Assembly (NCBI GenBank): GCA_947650285.1
Contig: CANTFL010000421.1
Location: 62,001-126,000 of the forward strand
Source: Hyaloperonospora brassicae
Lineage: Eukaryota; Oomycota; Peronosporomycetes; Peronosporales; Peronosporaceae
DNA length: 64,000 nucleotides
Direction: 5' to 3'
In this document: in pieces, positions 9,324-20,980 of the stretch
Numbering within the stretch: the stretch's first letter is position 1
Layout: each line of letters opens with the position of its first letter
The notes under the pieces: generated by a model
The model's input: the letters and a program-made list of their open reading frames with translations, nothing else
What the model was told of the DNA's origin: nothing
The model's database searches: none
Program-made: the position numbers and the translations under genes

Positions 9324-11050
9324 TATCAGGTGTGGATGGCCTTTCAAAAATCCTTTACAGATAAATAATCCGAGATGTTTCCTACGATGGTTGCTAAAGG
9401 CAACGAGCTGCTTCGAGGGGGAAAGCCGACCCAATCGTTTTTTGATGGATTTATCATCCCGCTGCGATAGCAGGTGGAATCTATAGACGCGGCGGATTAC
9501 CGACCAATTGCCCTTCTTCAATTATGCTATATAATCTTTGCAAAAGAAATCGCTTCACGTGTGCAAAATGTTTGGGGGAGAGATCAATTGGTGCTTCGCA
9601 ACAAGGCTTAATTTATGAACGTCCGATGATCAATACTCTTATGATGATGATGGCGTTACTGGATAAAGCATCAGCGGATCCGGCTGTGACGGCACTGAAA
9701 AGCCGATCAATTCTCGTACTTAATTCTCGAAAGGACTATGATACAATTTCTTGAGATTCTATAATTTTAAGAGCTACAGCGGTTTCGCTTCTCGAAAGCC
9801 TTTGTGGCTATGATTCGCACTATTAACGATGGCACTACAGCTCATTTTGTCGTTAATAGTGAGCTTTCAAAGCCTCAAGAAGTACTTTCTGCCATCCGGC
9901 AAGGATGACCATTGGCTGCGTTGCAATTCCGTAAAGCGGCTAAAGTGCTTTTGCTGGCTGGATGAGCCGATTCGCAAGTTCTTGGAATCAGCCCACCTCC
10001 AGGTGGAAGGTTACGTCACAAGTTCTCAGCTTTCGTGGACGACTAGATGGTTTTAATGGAGGAGGCGAGCCAATTATTGCTGGTGCTTAAAACCTAGTGC
10101 GGCGTTTTGGTCAATTATCTGGATTACAGATTCAACCAGTGAGAGCAAATCGATTTTTCTAAGTTGGCCGTCGTCAAGGGGGTACTTTCTTTGGCATCTT
10201 GGTCCTTCGGGACGACGAGACGAAGCGATACTTGGGTCAAAAACGCGGTGGGTGCGGGACGTCTTACTAATGCGAACTGGGCGGCAATTATTCGTGATGT
10301 TCAGCGGCTACTAGCAACTTCCAGTCAGCTTATGACCCCTGAATAGTATCGCGTCTTGATCCTCTGCGTCATCATGCTGCCCGCGGTGTTGTTGACAGCG
10401 GCGGTATTCAACCTCCCGTCATGGGCAGAGCAGCAGCTTCGTAATTTTTAAAGCTAATTTTTGTGGCGCCATTCAACTAGCACTGAAGCGTATCGCCACA
10501 AGATGAATCTGTCCCTATTGCACACGATCAAGCAGGCTGGAGGAGTTGGATTGTGATCTATACTGTTTGAGTGTCAAGACTCAGAGGGTCGAACACCCCA
10601 AACTATGGCTCACGCAACGGAAGGACGTGAATATTTTCGGCCTAGCAGGCGCGGGCATTTAGTAACGCGTCGGTCGCGGCGGAAACTAAGGTATCTCTCC
10701 TGTCTTCGTCCGACCACAATAGTCTGCCATTGCTCGCCACGCATTTACAAGCTATTCATTAACCCTGCTCAGTTCCTCGCTTGCTCCATCACTCCTGGAA
10801 CCTGATGATCGTCAGCAACGATACTCAGTAACGCTGCTTCGTTAGACTTCGACATCCCACGACGGGTATACAAATTGATGAATGGACGCTGACACTCCAG
10901 ATTCAGTTTTTGATGCGCTCTCTCAATGACCCCGGGGGAGAAAGCCTCCGGGCCGACATATACATGGTCTGACATCTCCTGGATTGTGGACCACAAGGAG
11001 GAGAAGTTGCGCAAATTTGATAAACTTCATCCGTGTGCACTTGTGACCCT
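9324..11050 (+). pseudogene. LINE-1 reverse transcriptase and downstream domain (decayed)
   Basis: Continuation of the LINE split by element B. Readable blocks on the plus strand: SGVDGLSKI at the junction, EMFPTMVAKGNELLRGGK, IDAADYRPIALLQLCYIIFA near 9483-9540, MINTLMMMMALLDKASADPA, a motif-A remnant LNSRKDYDTIS (Asp replaced by Asn), IRQG-stop-PLA near 9890, and an intact FVDD (10032-10043) followed at once by TAG. Past 10150 come WVKNAVGAGRLTNANWAAII and, near 10830-11030, FDIPRRVYKLMNGR and EKASGPTYTWSDISWIVDHK. This is a non-LTR retrotransposon of the same general type as the LINE at 55640-62803. Confidence 0.78.
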
Positions 11051-12246
11051 TTAACTTCAACGCACTGGGTTACACACATACTCAGTTATTATTCCTACGG
11101 TAGGGAGACAGCGCAACAGTAGGCTAAGTTAAGAATGTGTGGACTGGTGATCCTGTTGAGTGTATCAGAGGTGCCCATTGTAGCGTAATTTACAATCGTA
11201 AGACACCTGCGGCTGAGGCAACCACCGGATCTGGCTCATTCCTGCTGCTGGGAGCATATGCCGACATGACGTGTACAAGAAATAGTGTCCACATTGGGGC
11301 GTGGGTAGCCGGTGTTTATCGTCTAAACACAAGCAATCAACGACATAATTTCGAGTGTGGCAGAGGATACCCCAGACGATCTGCGGACGGCGGCAGACAG
11401 TGAAATTCTTCAACAACGCCAGCTGCTCAATGATATCGTCTTCACTGAACACACAAGCCTTCATGGTGTTCCCTGGCAGATGTACGACAATATGTCCGAT
11501 ATTATTGTGAATCGACATGTTCATTTGGAACTGAAATAACAACCCTTCCGGCATTCTAAAATAACAAAATGCGCGCTTGTATCGATTTTGATGAAGCTGC
11601 AAAGCGGGGCGAAAAAGCGTCTGGCAAGCTGCTGCGTTTTAGCAGACACCGACCACATTGTAAGCGCACAGACACGAGCTCATAGCTTACCAATCGTGGA
11701 TCAGTTATCGCGCTGTGACAGCACAATTGAATCTCTTTTGCACTAGGCGTGCAGTCAATCCGTGTCGTCGCAAGCTTCAATGCTGATGTAAGGAGAAGGA
11801 AATCCTGGAACAACATTTTAATTCCTGACCGTGAGTCCAAGCCCGCTGGCTCAAGCTTACTTGTTACTGAACATGACAACGACGGATTCTACCCAAATTG
11901 TACGGATTTATTATGCACGGCGAGCCAAAGAGCGCCTGATTTATCAAGTGCTGTCCCAGAACATCTCCGCCGGGATCATCCCGACAAAACCAATGCGTAC
12001 GCAGGTGTCTAAAGAGAATTTGGCGTATAATGGGCAGTGTATGCATTACATGCTTATGGATTTAGCGCACCCGAGTCACGTTTTTACAAGAAAGCGTCAC
12101 GATCGCCGGCGGAGTCACAGAACTCCGAAAGACGGGGATGCGGCAACTCCGCGCGGATACCAAGCGAGAATTTCGGTTTTCGGAAACATAGGTACGAAGC
12201 GGCTCGTTTACTGGCTTGCCAAAGGAGGCATAAAAGACAACTTCGA
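11051..12246 (+). pseudogene. Probable LINE-1 3' region, decayed
   Basis: No clean domain. Protein-like plus-strand stretches occur (AEDTPDDLRTAADSEILQQR near 11357-11420; YYARRAKERLIYQVL near 11900) separated by stops, consistent with the end of the LINE body. There is no poly-A end, because element C's LTR begins at 12247. A minus-strand ORF at 11165-11602 resembles a Cys/His-rich SWIM-like pattern only superficially and I did not accept it. Confidence 0.35.
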
Positions 12247-12393
12247 TGTAACGGGGACCGACAGCTACGTGCTGGTCTGCCAGTACGGAGTCAACTCTGA
12301 CTGACAAACGTGAATGTAGTGCCCGGCAAAGTGCAAACACTACACAGAGGAAGGTAACGACTAAGATAAAGACTCTCGTCGTGGTAAAAGTAA

Positions 12394-12401
12394 AACTGTT
12401 A
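12394..12401. repeat. 8-bp target duplication AACTGTTA (left copy)
   Basis: AACTGTTA precedes the transposon end at 12402 and is repeated at 13909-13916 directly after its other end. The duplicated octamer is LTR sequence, so the transposon inserted after the LTR existed. Confidence 0.92.
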
Positions 12402-12540
12402 GGGAAGCGTTATCCATCCACCACGTAAAGGTTACCATCCCCCAAAAATAAATTTTGATTGGCTATAATCCACCTTTCTGATTGGTCAAAGAGAATAAAC
12501 GCAACTGCAAGAATTGCAACACCCACAAAACACTCACCTT
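12402..12540 (+). repeat. Left terminal inverted repeat of the DNA transposon
   Basis: Imperfect match to the reverse complement of 13766-13908. The shared order includes GATTGG, AAAGAGAA, CGCAACTG and ACACTCACC. Confidence 0.8.
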
Positions 12541-13765
12541 CAGATTGCAACCTTCAGCGTACGGGAACGAGGAGGCGGCAAGCTACAGAGACAAAGACGG
12601 AGGCAGAGACGAAGCGCAGTGGCGTCCTTTCCTGTCGGTATCCGCAGGTGAAGAAGAAGGAGAAGGTAGGCAGAAGGAAGAAGAGACAAGGCAGAAGATG
12701 TGGAGGCAGAAGTTGAGGACGAAGCAGAAGGCCAAGGAAGGGAGCAGGAATTAGAACGATGTTGCAAGACTAGGAGCAGGACAAGAGGACGATGTTACAA
12801 GAGGAGGAGCATTAGCAATCGATTTCCCAGGAGATACTTCTGAGGCGAACGTATCTGCAGCAAATGTGCGTTGGTCGTTGCTGTGTCGCAAGAGTGTCTG
12901 TCAAGAGTGTGAGCTGCGTATGGCTCATTTCTTGTGCTTTTGGTGTCTTGCTAGGAACCGACAGCTACAGAGTACGCATCCAGAGCAGGATGACACGAGG
13001 ATTCGGCAGCTCGCGACAAATATTGAGGTGCTGGTGTGCAAAAGGCAAAGACGCGGGTACGTACTGTTTTGTGCTGACGACATTTGGGGTCGTAAGATGA
13101 GTTGCAGACTCTTTTCTCCTCTTTTTCGGTTCCTGACCGATTCTTGTGCTGTTCACTAGACTGGTTACGTATCTGCAATTGATCAGGAAATTCAAAAACT
13201 TTTGCAGGTCGAAATTGCCCAAGCCAACAACGCTGTACTGTATTCAAGCGTGAGTCAACGCTTCGACAATTTGCATCACGAGACTCAAGCTCAACAGTCG
13301 GCAGTGTCTAGGGGGATGCAAAGTAATTACTCCACGAATCAAGCCTCACAGGCGCACAGTTTCGAGTACGCTCTAGCACCATTTCGGGACACGAAAAGCA
13401 GCGATGAATTGTCGACATTCTCTGCTACAATCCAGTCTAGTACCGACAGGTTTCGACATTTTCTGCACCACGTCAATCGATGGGTGCAGTAAACTCGCTC
13501 CAGTCAATGATGAGTGATCAGACGCAGTCGTGTGGATCCAACGATGCGCACTCACAACAGCAATAGATGAACGCAATCAACCAAGGCTTGAACACGCAGG
13601 GCCACCGGCAACTGAGAGCCCGATGTTATCCGCCCACTACGGTCGTGTCACCATCTCGTCAGAACTTCTAGGTCCAAAGTAACTTAGGAAATCCGCCAAA
13701 TCAAGTTTTATCCTACGGCAATATGAAAGGACTACAGCAGCTTGACGATCAAATGAGCAATTTGA

Positions 13766-13908
13766 CGGTGAGTGTCTTGTATATGTTAGAATTCTTACAG
13801 TTGCGTTCGTTCTCTTTTCCAATCAGAATGGATGGTTTTATCCAATCGAAATTAATTTTATTAGAGGTGGATGGTTAACGTTTAAGTGGTGGATATATAA
13901 CGCTTCCC
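13766..13908 (-). repeat. Right terminal inverted repeat of the DNA transposon
   Basis: Mirror of 12402-12540; ends in CGCTTCCC at 13908, then AACTGTTA. Confidence 0.8.
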
Positions 13909-14199
13909 AACTGTTATTAATATATTTAAGTCCTATCAATCTTATTTTCTCTGTTTGTCCTGACCTTAATTATACTAATGTAACTATTTGTATGATGACG
14001 TCTACTCACCACCCATTGCGTGCGTCTAGCAGCAATTGGTGGGTTGGTATCATCACAACATAAACCAATGTATAGACCCTCCGGTCATCTAACAATATCA
14101 TCATGCTCTGTGATATTGTTGAAAGAATATTCATCGTAATATTCTTTATTGTCATTTTATCCTTAATGACAATATCATGTAACGGGCTACCCCGTAACA

Positions 14200-14212
14200 G
14201 CACCCCTCCCTC
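14200..14212 (-). other. Element C polypurine tract
   Basis: GAGGGAGGGGTGC on the minus strand, directly before the 3' LTR start at 14199; equivalent to 8866-8878 in B. Confidence 0.85.
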
Positions 14213-14308
14213 AACTAATAGTCACCGTGTGACTATCGAAACTTTTGTGGCCACCGGTTGGATGCCAACGGGACCGGGAGTACTTGTTAATCAGATTCAT
14301 TCATTCTG

Positions 14309-15882
14309 ACTTTGCCTCGCATAGTTAACATGTCTATGCGGCGGGATCCAAAGACGACACAGCCTTTTGCTGCGCCCGCCTCTGCGGCAGACGAATCTCG
14401 TCTGCTGCTCGTTCTCAGCCTGCAGCAATTTTTCCTGCAGGCGCATGTGGTATCGCACCACATGCACACAGAAACCTCGAAATAGGGGTCAGCTACGCTG
14501 GCGAGTCAGATGTGTCTGACTCGCAAAATCCTTTAGAGGCATCACACTCACCTGCGGTGCCTCGCTCACCATAGACCTGCCGAACGTACGAACTCGCGAC
14601 ATGCGTCACAGTCTGTTTGGCAGTGATGATGAATATGGTGATGAGTATGATTACTCATCACCACGATCAGCTCGTGCGCCTTCGCACGAGTGATTCGACG
14701 AAGGCACGAGCCGTCGTCATACTGATAACCGTGGTACCGGCAAAGGTACCACGTCGAATCGTGATGAGCTGAATCCGTGGCGTTTGCCTGAACACCTCAT
14801 CAATAGCTTGTCTCACGAAACAAGTCAACACCATAGAGTTACATTATTCGATGCGAGCGAGATCCATGGCTAGATCTCCAGCGCGAAGAACTTTTGCGCT
14901 GAAGAAGACTTCTATGTCGATGCTTTCCTCATGCATCGATGGTACAACGTTAGCCAAAAGCGTGACAAAGCTTATCTTCTGGCTGCATGGAACGCGTTCG
15001 TCCAAAATTTTAAGAATTTCTGACGAGAAGGATGGCTCCGGAAACTTGAAGCAGTACGCATCAAGTTTGAGAAACGAACTCCAACAGGTGCAAGGTATCG
15101 GCTGCATCGTTTGTCGAGTGAGGCAGACATCCCTTGCCTCACTTGGGTGATCCTTGTGCGAGTTGTGCTGACAACTCGCAACGTGCACATAGGGATGTTA
15201 ATTTCCTAAGTTCGCCCTGGGGAAGGGCACACATCTCGGCTGAGATGCGGGACGCGATTGCAAACTTGCAATTATTCTACAAGCGCCAAGGCGCGTGCTT
15301 ACCGATGGGCCCTCGTACCTATCGGATGAGCCTCGTCGTACTGGTGGACGAGACCCTCAACATAATCCTTCAGATACGACGGAGTATTCTAGCAGTCATA
15401 CGAAGGTGGGTACCCACGCCAGCCGACAAGGTAACTTGTACGCTTCCCGTTCTTTACGCGGTGGCTCAAGATACGCCCCACGTGAAAGCGTCGACCACCG
15501 TGAGAATCCACCAGTGCTTTCGGTGGTGGTGGATAGAAAAGGTCCGTCTCAGCTACCGGGACTGCATGAGACTTTGTATAACCATGAACGTTACCTAAAA
15601 GAGTTGAGGGAGGACATCGATCACGAATACGATCGTCGGCGCGAATTGCCGGCGACCGTACGACGTCTTCGTACCGATCGGGAGAAAGACCGATTGGATT
15701 TCGCATTCGCTCAGCTTGATAATGAACGCGAGACGCGCCTTTTGCGGGACGTGCAAGAGGCGGATCGTCGCGAGACTGCGTTGCTGAAGAACCAACTTGA
15801 GTGTTGGGTCCGTGATCACAAGAATCGGTTGGGATTCTTGAACGTGATGGTCATCTCCGCTCTCGATGAGGCCTCGTACTGA
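14309..15882 (+). pseudogene. Element C antisense reading frame (aORF)
   Basis: Counterpart of the B antisense frame, on the plus strand because C is inverted. The 195-codon distal frame (15295-15882) encodes the same protein as in B, and the middle part (about 14580-15200) keeps the same three stops. The Ser/Ala-rich first part has an extra frame change relative to B. Because B and C are near-identical, this is not independent support for coding. Confidence 0.45.
15332..15815 (-). pseudogene. Element C linker and chromodomain
   Basis: Same as the B chromodomain: RRFHVGRILSHRVKNGKRTS, YLVGWRGYPPSYDC, then the shared stop (15389-15391) where Trp is expected. Mapped by 23077-x from B. Confidence 0.85.
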
Positions 15883-16440
15883 TAGCACAGACGGAGACGA
15901 CCAACATAAAACGTAGGACGCGTGCGCATCCTGCGAGGCAACTCAAAACGTGTATGCGTTGCCTTTGCGGTGCAACACCCGAAATGGCCCAATGTATTTC
16001 GGCAGTAGTTTACTACTGCCGACACTAGTGACTGCATGTCCAGGTAAGTTTACCGTGGACATTAGTATTAGGTCGTTAACCTTAAATGAAGAAAATTTGC
16101 TCTTCCATTCCTGTCTGCGTTTCGTTTCTGGCGGTCCACCGCATTTGCGATGGAGTCCTGAACGAAACGGACTACCGACTCTCGATTCAGCAGAAAGTTC
16201 TCTGCTGACTCGTTGTTTTGTCTTTTAGTGCGCTTCGTGCGCACTGCTAAGAAATTCTTCTTTTCTTCATCGAGGTTTTCTTCTTCCTCGCTGGCATAAT
16301 CGTTGACGATGCTGAATATCCCAGCATCGTCATCATTGTCTGAAGTAGCAGCAGCGTCATTGCTACTGCTAAGATCAACTTCTTCGATGTCGACCTGATC
16401 GACATCGACATCGAAGGTATCGGCATGTGCGATGATACAT
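15816..16440 (-). pseudogene. Element C integrase C-terminal region
   Basis: Acidic stretch, the KRQNNESAENFLLN and KYIGPFRVLHRKGN blocks, and RRMRTRPTFYVGRL, essentially identical to B and equally frameshifted. Confidence 0.8.
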
Positions 16441-16476
16441 GATGAGTAAAAGCCAAACGGTTTTTGCTCGAGCGAT

Positions 16477-17377
16477 TCCCTCCCCCTCTAACCCAGATTC
16501 ACTCTATAAAAGGGCGGGAATACGTGGGTGGCGTAAGCCATTCATATAGAACTGTATATGCGTTGTTGACGCATGCACCTTATTGTTGATGGCAAATTCC
16601 ACCATCGGCAAGAAATCACTTCAACTCGAAAAGGAGTGGACATATCCTCAAAGGATCTCTTCGAGGAAACGGTTTGCACATTCCGTCTAACCATCTGTTT
16701 CGGGATGGTCAGATGTGGACATCTTTAGTCGTGTTCCGAGTGAACGGAACACGGATTGCCAAAACTCCGCCGTGAACCGAGGATCACGGTCGGATACGAG
16801 TTCACGGGGTAATCTGTGGAGTCGAAACACTGTGTCGATGAAGAAAAGCACACATCTATGTGCAGTGATCGACCTGGGAACCGCAGCACGATGCATCTTC
16901 TTACTGAAACCTTCCACAAACACAAGAATAGCATTATTCCTGTGAGTGTATTCAGGAAACCCGAAGGAAAAGTATATGGAAACGGACTTTCAACACTCTG
17001 TCGGGACCGGCATAGGTTGTAATGGTGCTGGGAATGAAGGACTAGGCTTCACCTGTTGACAGACCTCGCAAGAACGAATGTACTTGCGTACGAACAAATA
17101 CTGGCGGAGCCAGCAAAATTTACGACTTACCGTAAGGTAGGTCTTTTCCCTACCACGATGCCCGCCAGAGACCGCATCGTGACATTCGAACATGATGCGT
17201 AAACGCAAATCATCATGATCGGTAACGACGACACGAGGTGTATCCTCGGCAACTGCTGTGTAGTACAGCAGGCCATTGAGAGTCGTATACCGATCCAACG
17301 AGGAACGTTATAGAGGCGGCAAATCCGACAAGGATTTCCGGGATGGATTTGCAAGGTGACCCATCAAACGAAGGAGA
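16477..17377 (-). pseudogene. Element C integrase zinc-binding and core
   Basis: HHCC finger (HDAVSGGHRG, CEVCQQ) and core VSDRDPRFTAEFW, which retains the catalytic Asp lost in B, then STSDHPETDG and the shared TAG (16687-16689). Downstream stops are as in B. C is therefore slightly less damaged than B in this domain. Confidence 0.9.
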
Positions 17378-17391
17378 ATAATATCCACTGC

Positions 17392-17927
17392 TTATGCCTT
17401 CCGCACGTCGTCTAGTAAAGGCGATGACTTCACGCTGACTGACAGTGCTGCAACAGTGAGCAAGGCCTCACTGTTGGCGCGTGTTGTCGGCTCGAAATCG
17501 GGCCAACATAATAACGCATCAGCGACGACGTCAAGTCGTCCTGGTTTGCATTCCACGGAGAAGTTGTACTCCGCGAAGAAAGACAGCCACCTCGCCATTC
17601 GTTGCAAGAGGTGTGGACTGTTTACGGCCGTGCGTAGTGACGCATGGTCCGTATATACGATGAACGGTCTATCTCCCAAGAGATAGACGCGAAACTTAGC
17701 CAGTGCGTACTTCATGACAGGACTTCCTTGTCATACACTGGGTAATTGCGTTCAGCTGGATGCGGCTGACGCGATTGATAGAAGACGACGAGCTCCGCGC
17801 CGTCTGTGTCATACTGCATCAACGCACAGCCGATAGCAAAATTGCTGGCGTCACAGTCCACATGAAATGGTCTGTCCTGGTCGGCAATCGCCAAGATGGG
17901 CACTTCATCAAGCTCCGATTGATACCT
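17392..17927 (-). pseudogene. Element C RNase H
   Basis: RPFHVDCDASNFAIGCALMQ, PAERNYPVYDKEVLS with the shared stop (17712-17714), then GDRPFIVYTDHASL and ADALLCWPDFE. Same as B. Confidence 0.9.
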
Positions 17928-17944
17928 TCAAAGGAACGCTGGCA

Positions 17945-19117
17945 CTAAGCTTTCCATGACCACTTCACATCTTTCTTGAGCAAGCAAGAAAGATGAACAG
18001 TCATATCGGCGTATTTGAGCGAGTACTTGTGTAAGTACGCTGAAAAGCCAAGGAACTTACGAAGTCCCTTGACATGGACTGGCACTGGCCAGTCGGTGAT
18101 CGCCTTGGTCTTTTCGGGATCAGGTCGTACGCCGTGTTTACCCACGATGCACCCAAGAAGTGGTATTTCGTTTGCCGCGAATATACACTTCGTGAGATTG
18201 GCATACAACTTATGCTTGCGCATAAGTTGAAGGACTTGACGAACATGAGTTCTATGAACCTCAACGTCCGTCGTTCCGTCCATAGCCCGACTATGGACGA
18301 AAACATCGTCAAAATAAGTCAATGCAAAATCCCGCGCCGATCTCAATCGATTTGTAACACATCTGTTGAATGTTGCAGGGGCATTGCTCAGCTCCTGTGG
18401 CATCACTACCCACTCCCACAGCATACCGCTTCGGGTGCTCACTGCTGTGTACGGGATGTCCCGTTCACGCATGAGGATCTGATAGAATCCGTCCATCAGA
18501 TCCATGGACGAGAAGATGGTCCTGTTTGACATACCATCTATGATTACGTCCTTTCTCGGTATCGGCATCTGAGCCGGTACCGTTGCAGCATTCAATTTGT
18601 TGAATGCGTGCACTATCCGCCATCCTCCTGTGGCTTTTCGCACACAGAAGGTCGGAGAGCTGTAGGAGGAAGTTGATTCCCTCACATGACCCGCTGCTAA
18701 GCGATCGGTAAAGAGCTTGTCGATCTCTAGCACCGATTCACGAGGCAGTGGCCACTGCCTCATGACACAGTAATTCGATCCCGGCTTGAGCTCGATCTCG
18801 TGTCGAGTGCCTTTGTCCTTAGGCAACTCGCAAGGTACCGATTCAGGGAACAAATCCTTGAATTCGATCAAATCCTTATACAAAGGATTTGCCTGAATTG
18901 ACTCCCAGGATTGAGACGTGTATCGCTCAATCCAAGTCTTCTCATCGATGACGCTATTGTCCATCGATGAACTGCTGAGAACCCTCTCGGTCACAGTAAA
19001 CACCGTTACCGATCGAATATCGGTAAAGTACTCGTCCTCCGCGACGAGTGCACAGATCTGCTTGACTTTGCCGCTACGCAGATCACGCAAGAACCATTTC
19101 GGTTCTAGCGTCGGCAA
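17945..19117 (-). pseudogene. Element C reverse transcriptase, long open frame
   Basis: 390 codons without a stop, joining the pre-RT linker to RT because C lacks the one-base insertion seen in B (PESVPCELPKDKGTRHEIE reads through). The catalytic motif is YFDDVFVHSR. It ends at the shared TAG after VKWSWKA (17945-17947). The linker (about 18855-19117) differs from B at roughly one residue in seven, while the RT from DKGTRHEIE onward differs at about one residue in 290, a sharp change in similarity. This is the longest open frame in the window. Confidence 0.93.
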
Positions 19118-19241
19118 TCGAGTTATCTTCGAAGTTAGCTTTGAAGGTTATATAAGCATGTACGCGCCTACTCTTGATCCGTCATTAACCAAGACGTTCA
19201 ATGTCTCGATTACTTCCTGGGAAGTCACATCCACAGGGTGA

Positions 19242-20376
19242 TGGAAGATTTCTTCTCAATGAAGTGTTATAAAGTGATCATGAGATTAAAGCGCGGCATT
19301 GGGACGCGGGATGGAATCAGACGACTGAGTGACAGATAACGGATGTTATAGTTATTCGATTTTATCTACCGAACGGTCGAGAAGGATTGTAGCCGAGAAT
19401 CGATTATCGACCGATCGCAACCCGCGATCAAGGGTTTGGATCACCAAATTACAAGTACCGGATCACTCAAGAGGTTAACATCATCCGGAGCACTGGATTG
19501 CTAACGAAAGTGGAAAATAGGTAAATATGGAAGCAAGCTGGAGACGTGGAACGCAAATATCATCAAACATGCGAGGTCTCACAAGTGACGGCGATTCGAC
19601 GGTGGATGCCCGATCAGAGGATAGAAAGATTGACCGCGATCTATCCTGGGTGTGTACTGATTGATTTTGTGGACACATAATTATCGCGGATCACATACCG
19701 CGATTCACGGAGGGTATGCTGTGGACCACATGATGCAAGAGGTGAATGAGATGGACAGGCGATATGCAACAGAGATCTAGCGAAGAGATAAGCATAGTCA
19801 TAGGATTTGGATTTGGCTCGTTGACATTGAACAGAGTTGGCTTTACAACTAAAGACACGCGTCGACTTCTTCCGACAGTAAATTCGACCTCCCGTTTAAT
19901 AAAGAGCCACACGCGTCCTTACAAACTTCTATTTTGAATTGTTTGTCCAGGCGGAACATTAGCTCTCACCTACTTTCAGCTGCGACATGAAAGAGGGGAA
20001 CGTAACGGCTCTTATATAAGATCGCGAGACGGCTCAAGTGGTCTGAAGGCTCGCAAATTAAAAAATGCGTTTGGATACAGACAACTCTGGGAGAACGCCC
20101 AAGTGTTCTTGCGATCGAGTGAAGAGTTTCCACTCGATTCACCCCACGTTAGTCAAAGTGAAGAATTTCCACCCAATCAACACCTAATCCTAAAACGGTC
20201 AAGTTCAGCTTCAACTCAATCCACCAAGACGAGCGCAATCCGTCCCATCGATGGGTACAAAAGGTGAGCAAATCGACATAGAGCACGTAATTGGGGTACC
20301 CTCTCCGTTAGTCGGTCTTCTGTGCGCCAGTGGAGATTTCGGATCACAAGGAATTTGTGATCACCACTCCACCACA
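19242..20376 (+). repeat. Solo LTR of the D family, inserted in element C
   Basis: 1,135 bp, starting TGGAAGATTTC and ending CACCACTCCACCACA, matching the ends of the D LTRs (TGGAGAAG...CCGCCACA) in the opposite orientation. The internal run near 19690-19830 (TGTGGACCACATGATGCAAG, GGCGATATGCAAC) is the reverse complement of the D LTR. It is considerably diverged. It interrupts C between protease and RT where B is continuous. The flanks (GGTGA and GCAGT) do not give a clean 5-bp duplication. Confidence 0.85.
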
Positions 20377-20930
20377 GCAGTGATTTTTTACACTGTGGTC
20401 TTGTACAGTCGTGCTAACGACTGTAAAACAAGTGAGACCATCGCACTTACTCGCAGTACACCAACACAATTGTAAGCGTTCCAAGACGTTCATCAAATGG
20501 CCATCTGGTGAACAAGTAGATTGTATCGAAACTGATCGATGGTGCCAGCTCACCCTTGGCTCGTATCTCCTGATCCAAGGTAGTCCTAGGATGACATCAA
20601 ATTTGTCATCCAGGTCGAGTACGATGAAATCATCATCGTACTGTTCATCTTTTAACGTGTAGTGGATTCCGAATACACATTTCATACAGTGACCGATGCA
20701 CATGTCGCAAGGCGCACCGTCATTCTCGTTGGAGGGACCTCCCTCTCCACGAAGTTGATACTTCCAGCCTCTTGTGACTGGCAACGAACAAAGTTGTTCG
20801 ACGCCCCACAGTCAACTAGGGCGCGAAGTGACAAGTCTTTTGTCACTTCCAACGTCAAGGTGATGAGGAACACTTCATCACCAAGTGCAGAGACACACAG
20901 TAAATTTGTGTCGGGAGCAACCTTTGTCAA
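20377..20930 (-). pseudogene. Element C protease region
   Basis: LVDCGASNNFVR (intact catalytic motif, versus DCGES in B) and, in another frame, FIVLDLDDKFDVILGLPWIR. The downstream end is truncated by the solo LTR junction. Confidence 0.85.
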
Positions 20931-20980
20931 GAGATTTGCAAATTATCTTGAGGATGCTGGATCAGTAGGGTGCTCCACCT

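Larger units (their letters stand above)
12402..13908 (+). mobile_element. Non-autonomous TIR DNA transposon (Mutator-like candidate) carrying gene-like sequence
   Basis: 1,507 bp. The first ~39 bp (GGGAAGCGTTATCCATCCAC...) match the reverse complement of the last ~39 bp (GGGAAGCGTTATATATCCAC...). The similarity continues inward with gaps to about 12540 and 13766, giving terminal inverted repeats of about 140 bp. Long repeats plus an 8-bp duplication suggest a Mutator-like element; hAT is the alternative. No transposase is seen. Inside are a Glu/Lys/Arg-rich frame near 12482-12754 and a Gln/Ser-rich frame 13202-13492 (VEIAQANNAVLYSSV, SRGMQSNYSTNQASQAHSFE), with possible splice-like borders, as in gene-capturing elements. 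Confidence 0.8.
12247..14199 (-). repeat. 3' LTR of element C, split by a DNA transposon
   Basis: The two parts are 12247-12401 and 13909-14199 (the 8-bp duplication is counted in both). The right part from about 13975 is nearly identical to the B 3' LTR. The left 155 bp and the first ~60 bp of the right part are clearly diverged from every other LTR in the window. It still pairs at the same hairpin positions. It looks chimeric. Confidence 0.88.

Noticed and set aside
10769..11014. Minus-strand 81-codon ORF
   Set aside because: The opposite strand gives FDIPRRVYKLMNGR and EKASGPTYTWSDISWIVDHK, continuous with the LINE, so this is a shadow.
11165..11602. Minus-strand 145-codon ORF with a Cys/His pattern (CLCLDD...SCRHML) resembling a SWIM finger of Mutator transposases
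   Set aside because: The plus strand in the adjoining stretch reads as LINE-like protein, the spacing of Cys/His does not fit well, and no DDE region precedes it.
12459..12754. Lys/Glu/Arg-rich ORFs in the DNA transposon as a possible DNA-binding transposase
   Set aside because: Low-complexity purine-rich DNA is open in two plus-strand frames and no catalytic motif is present.
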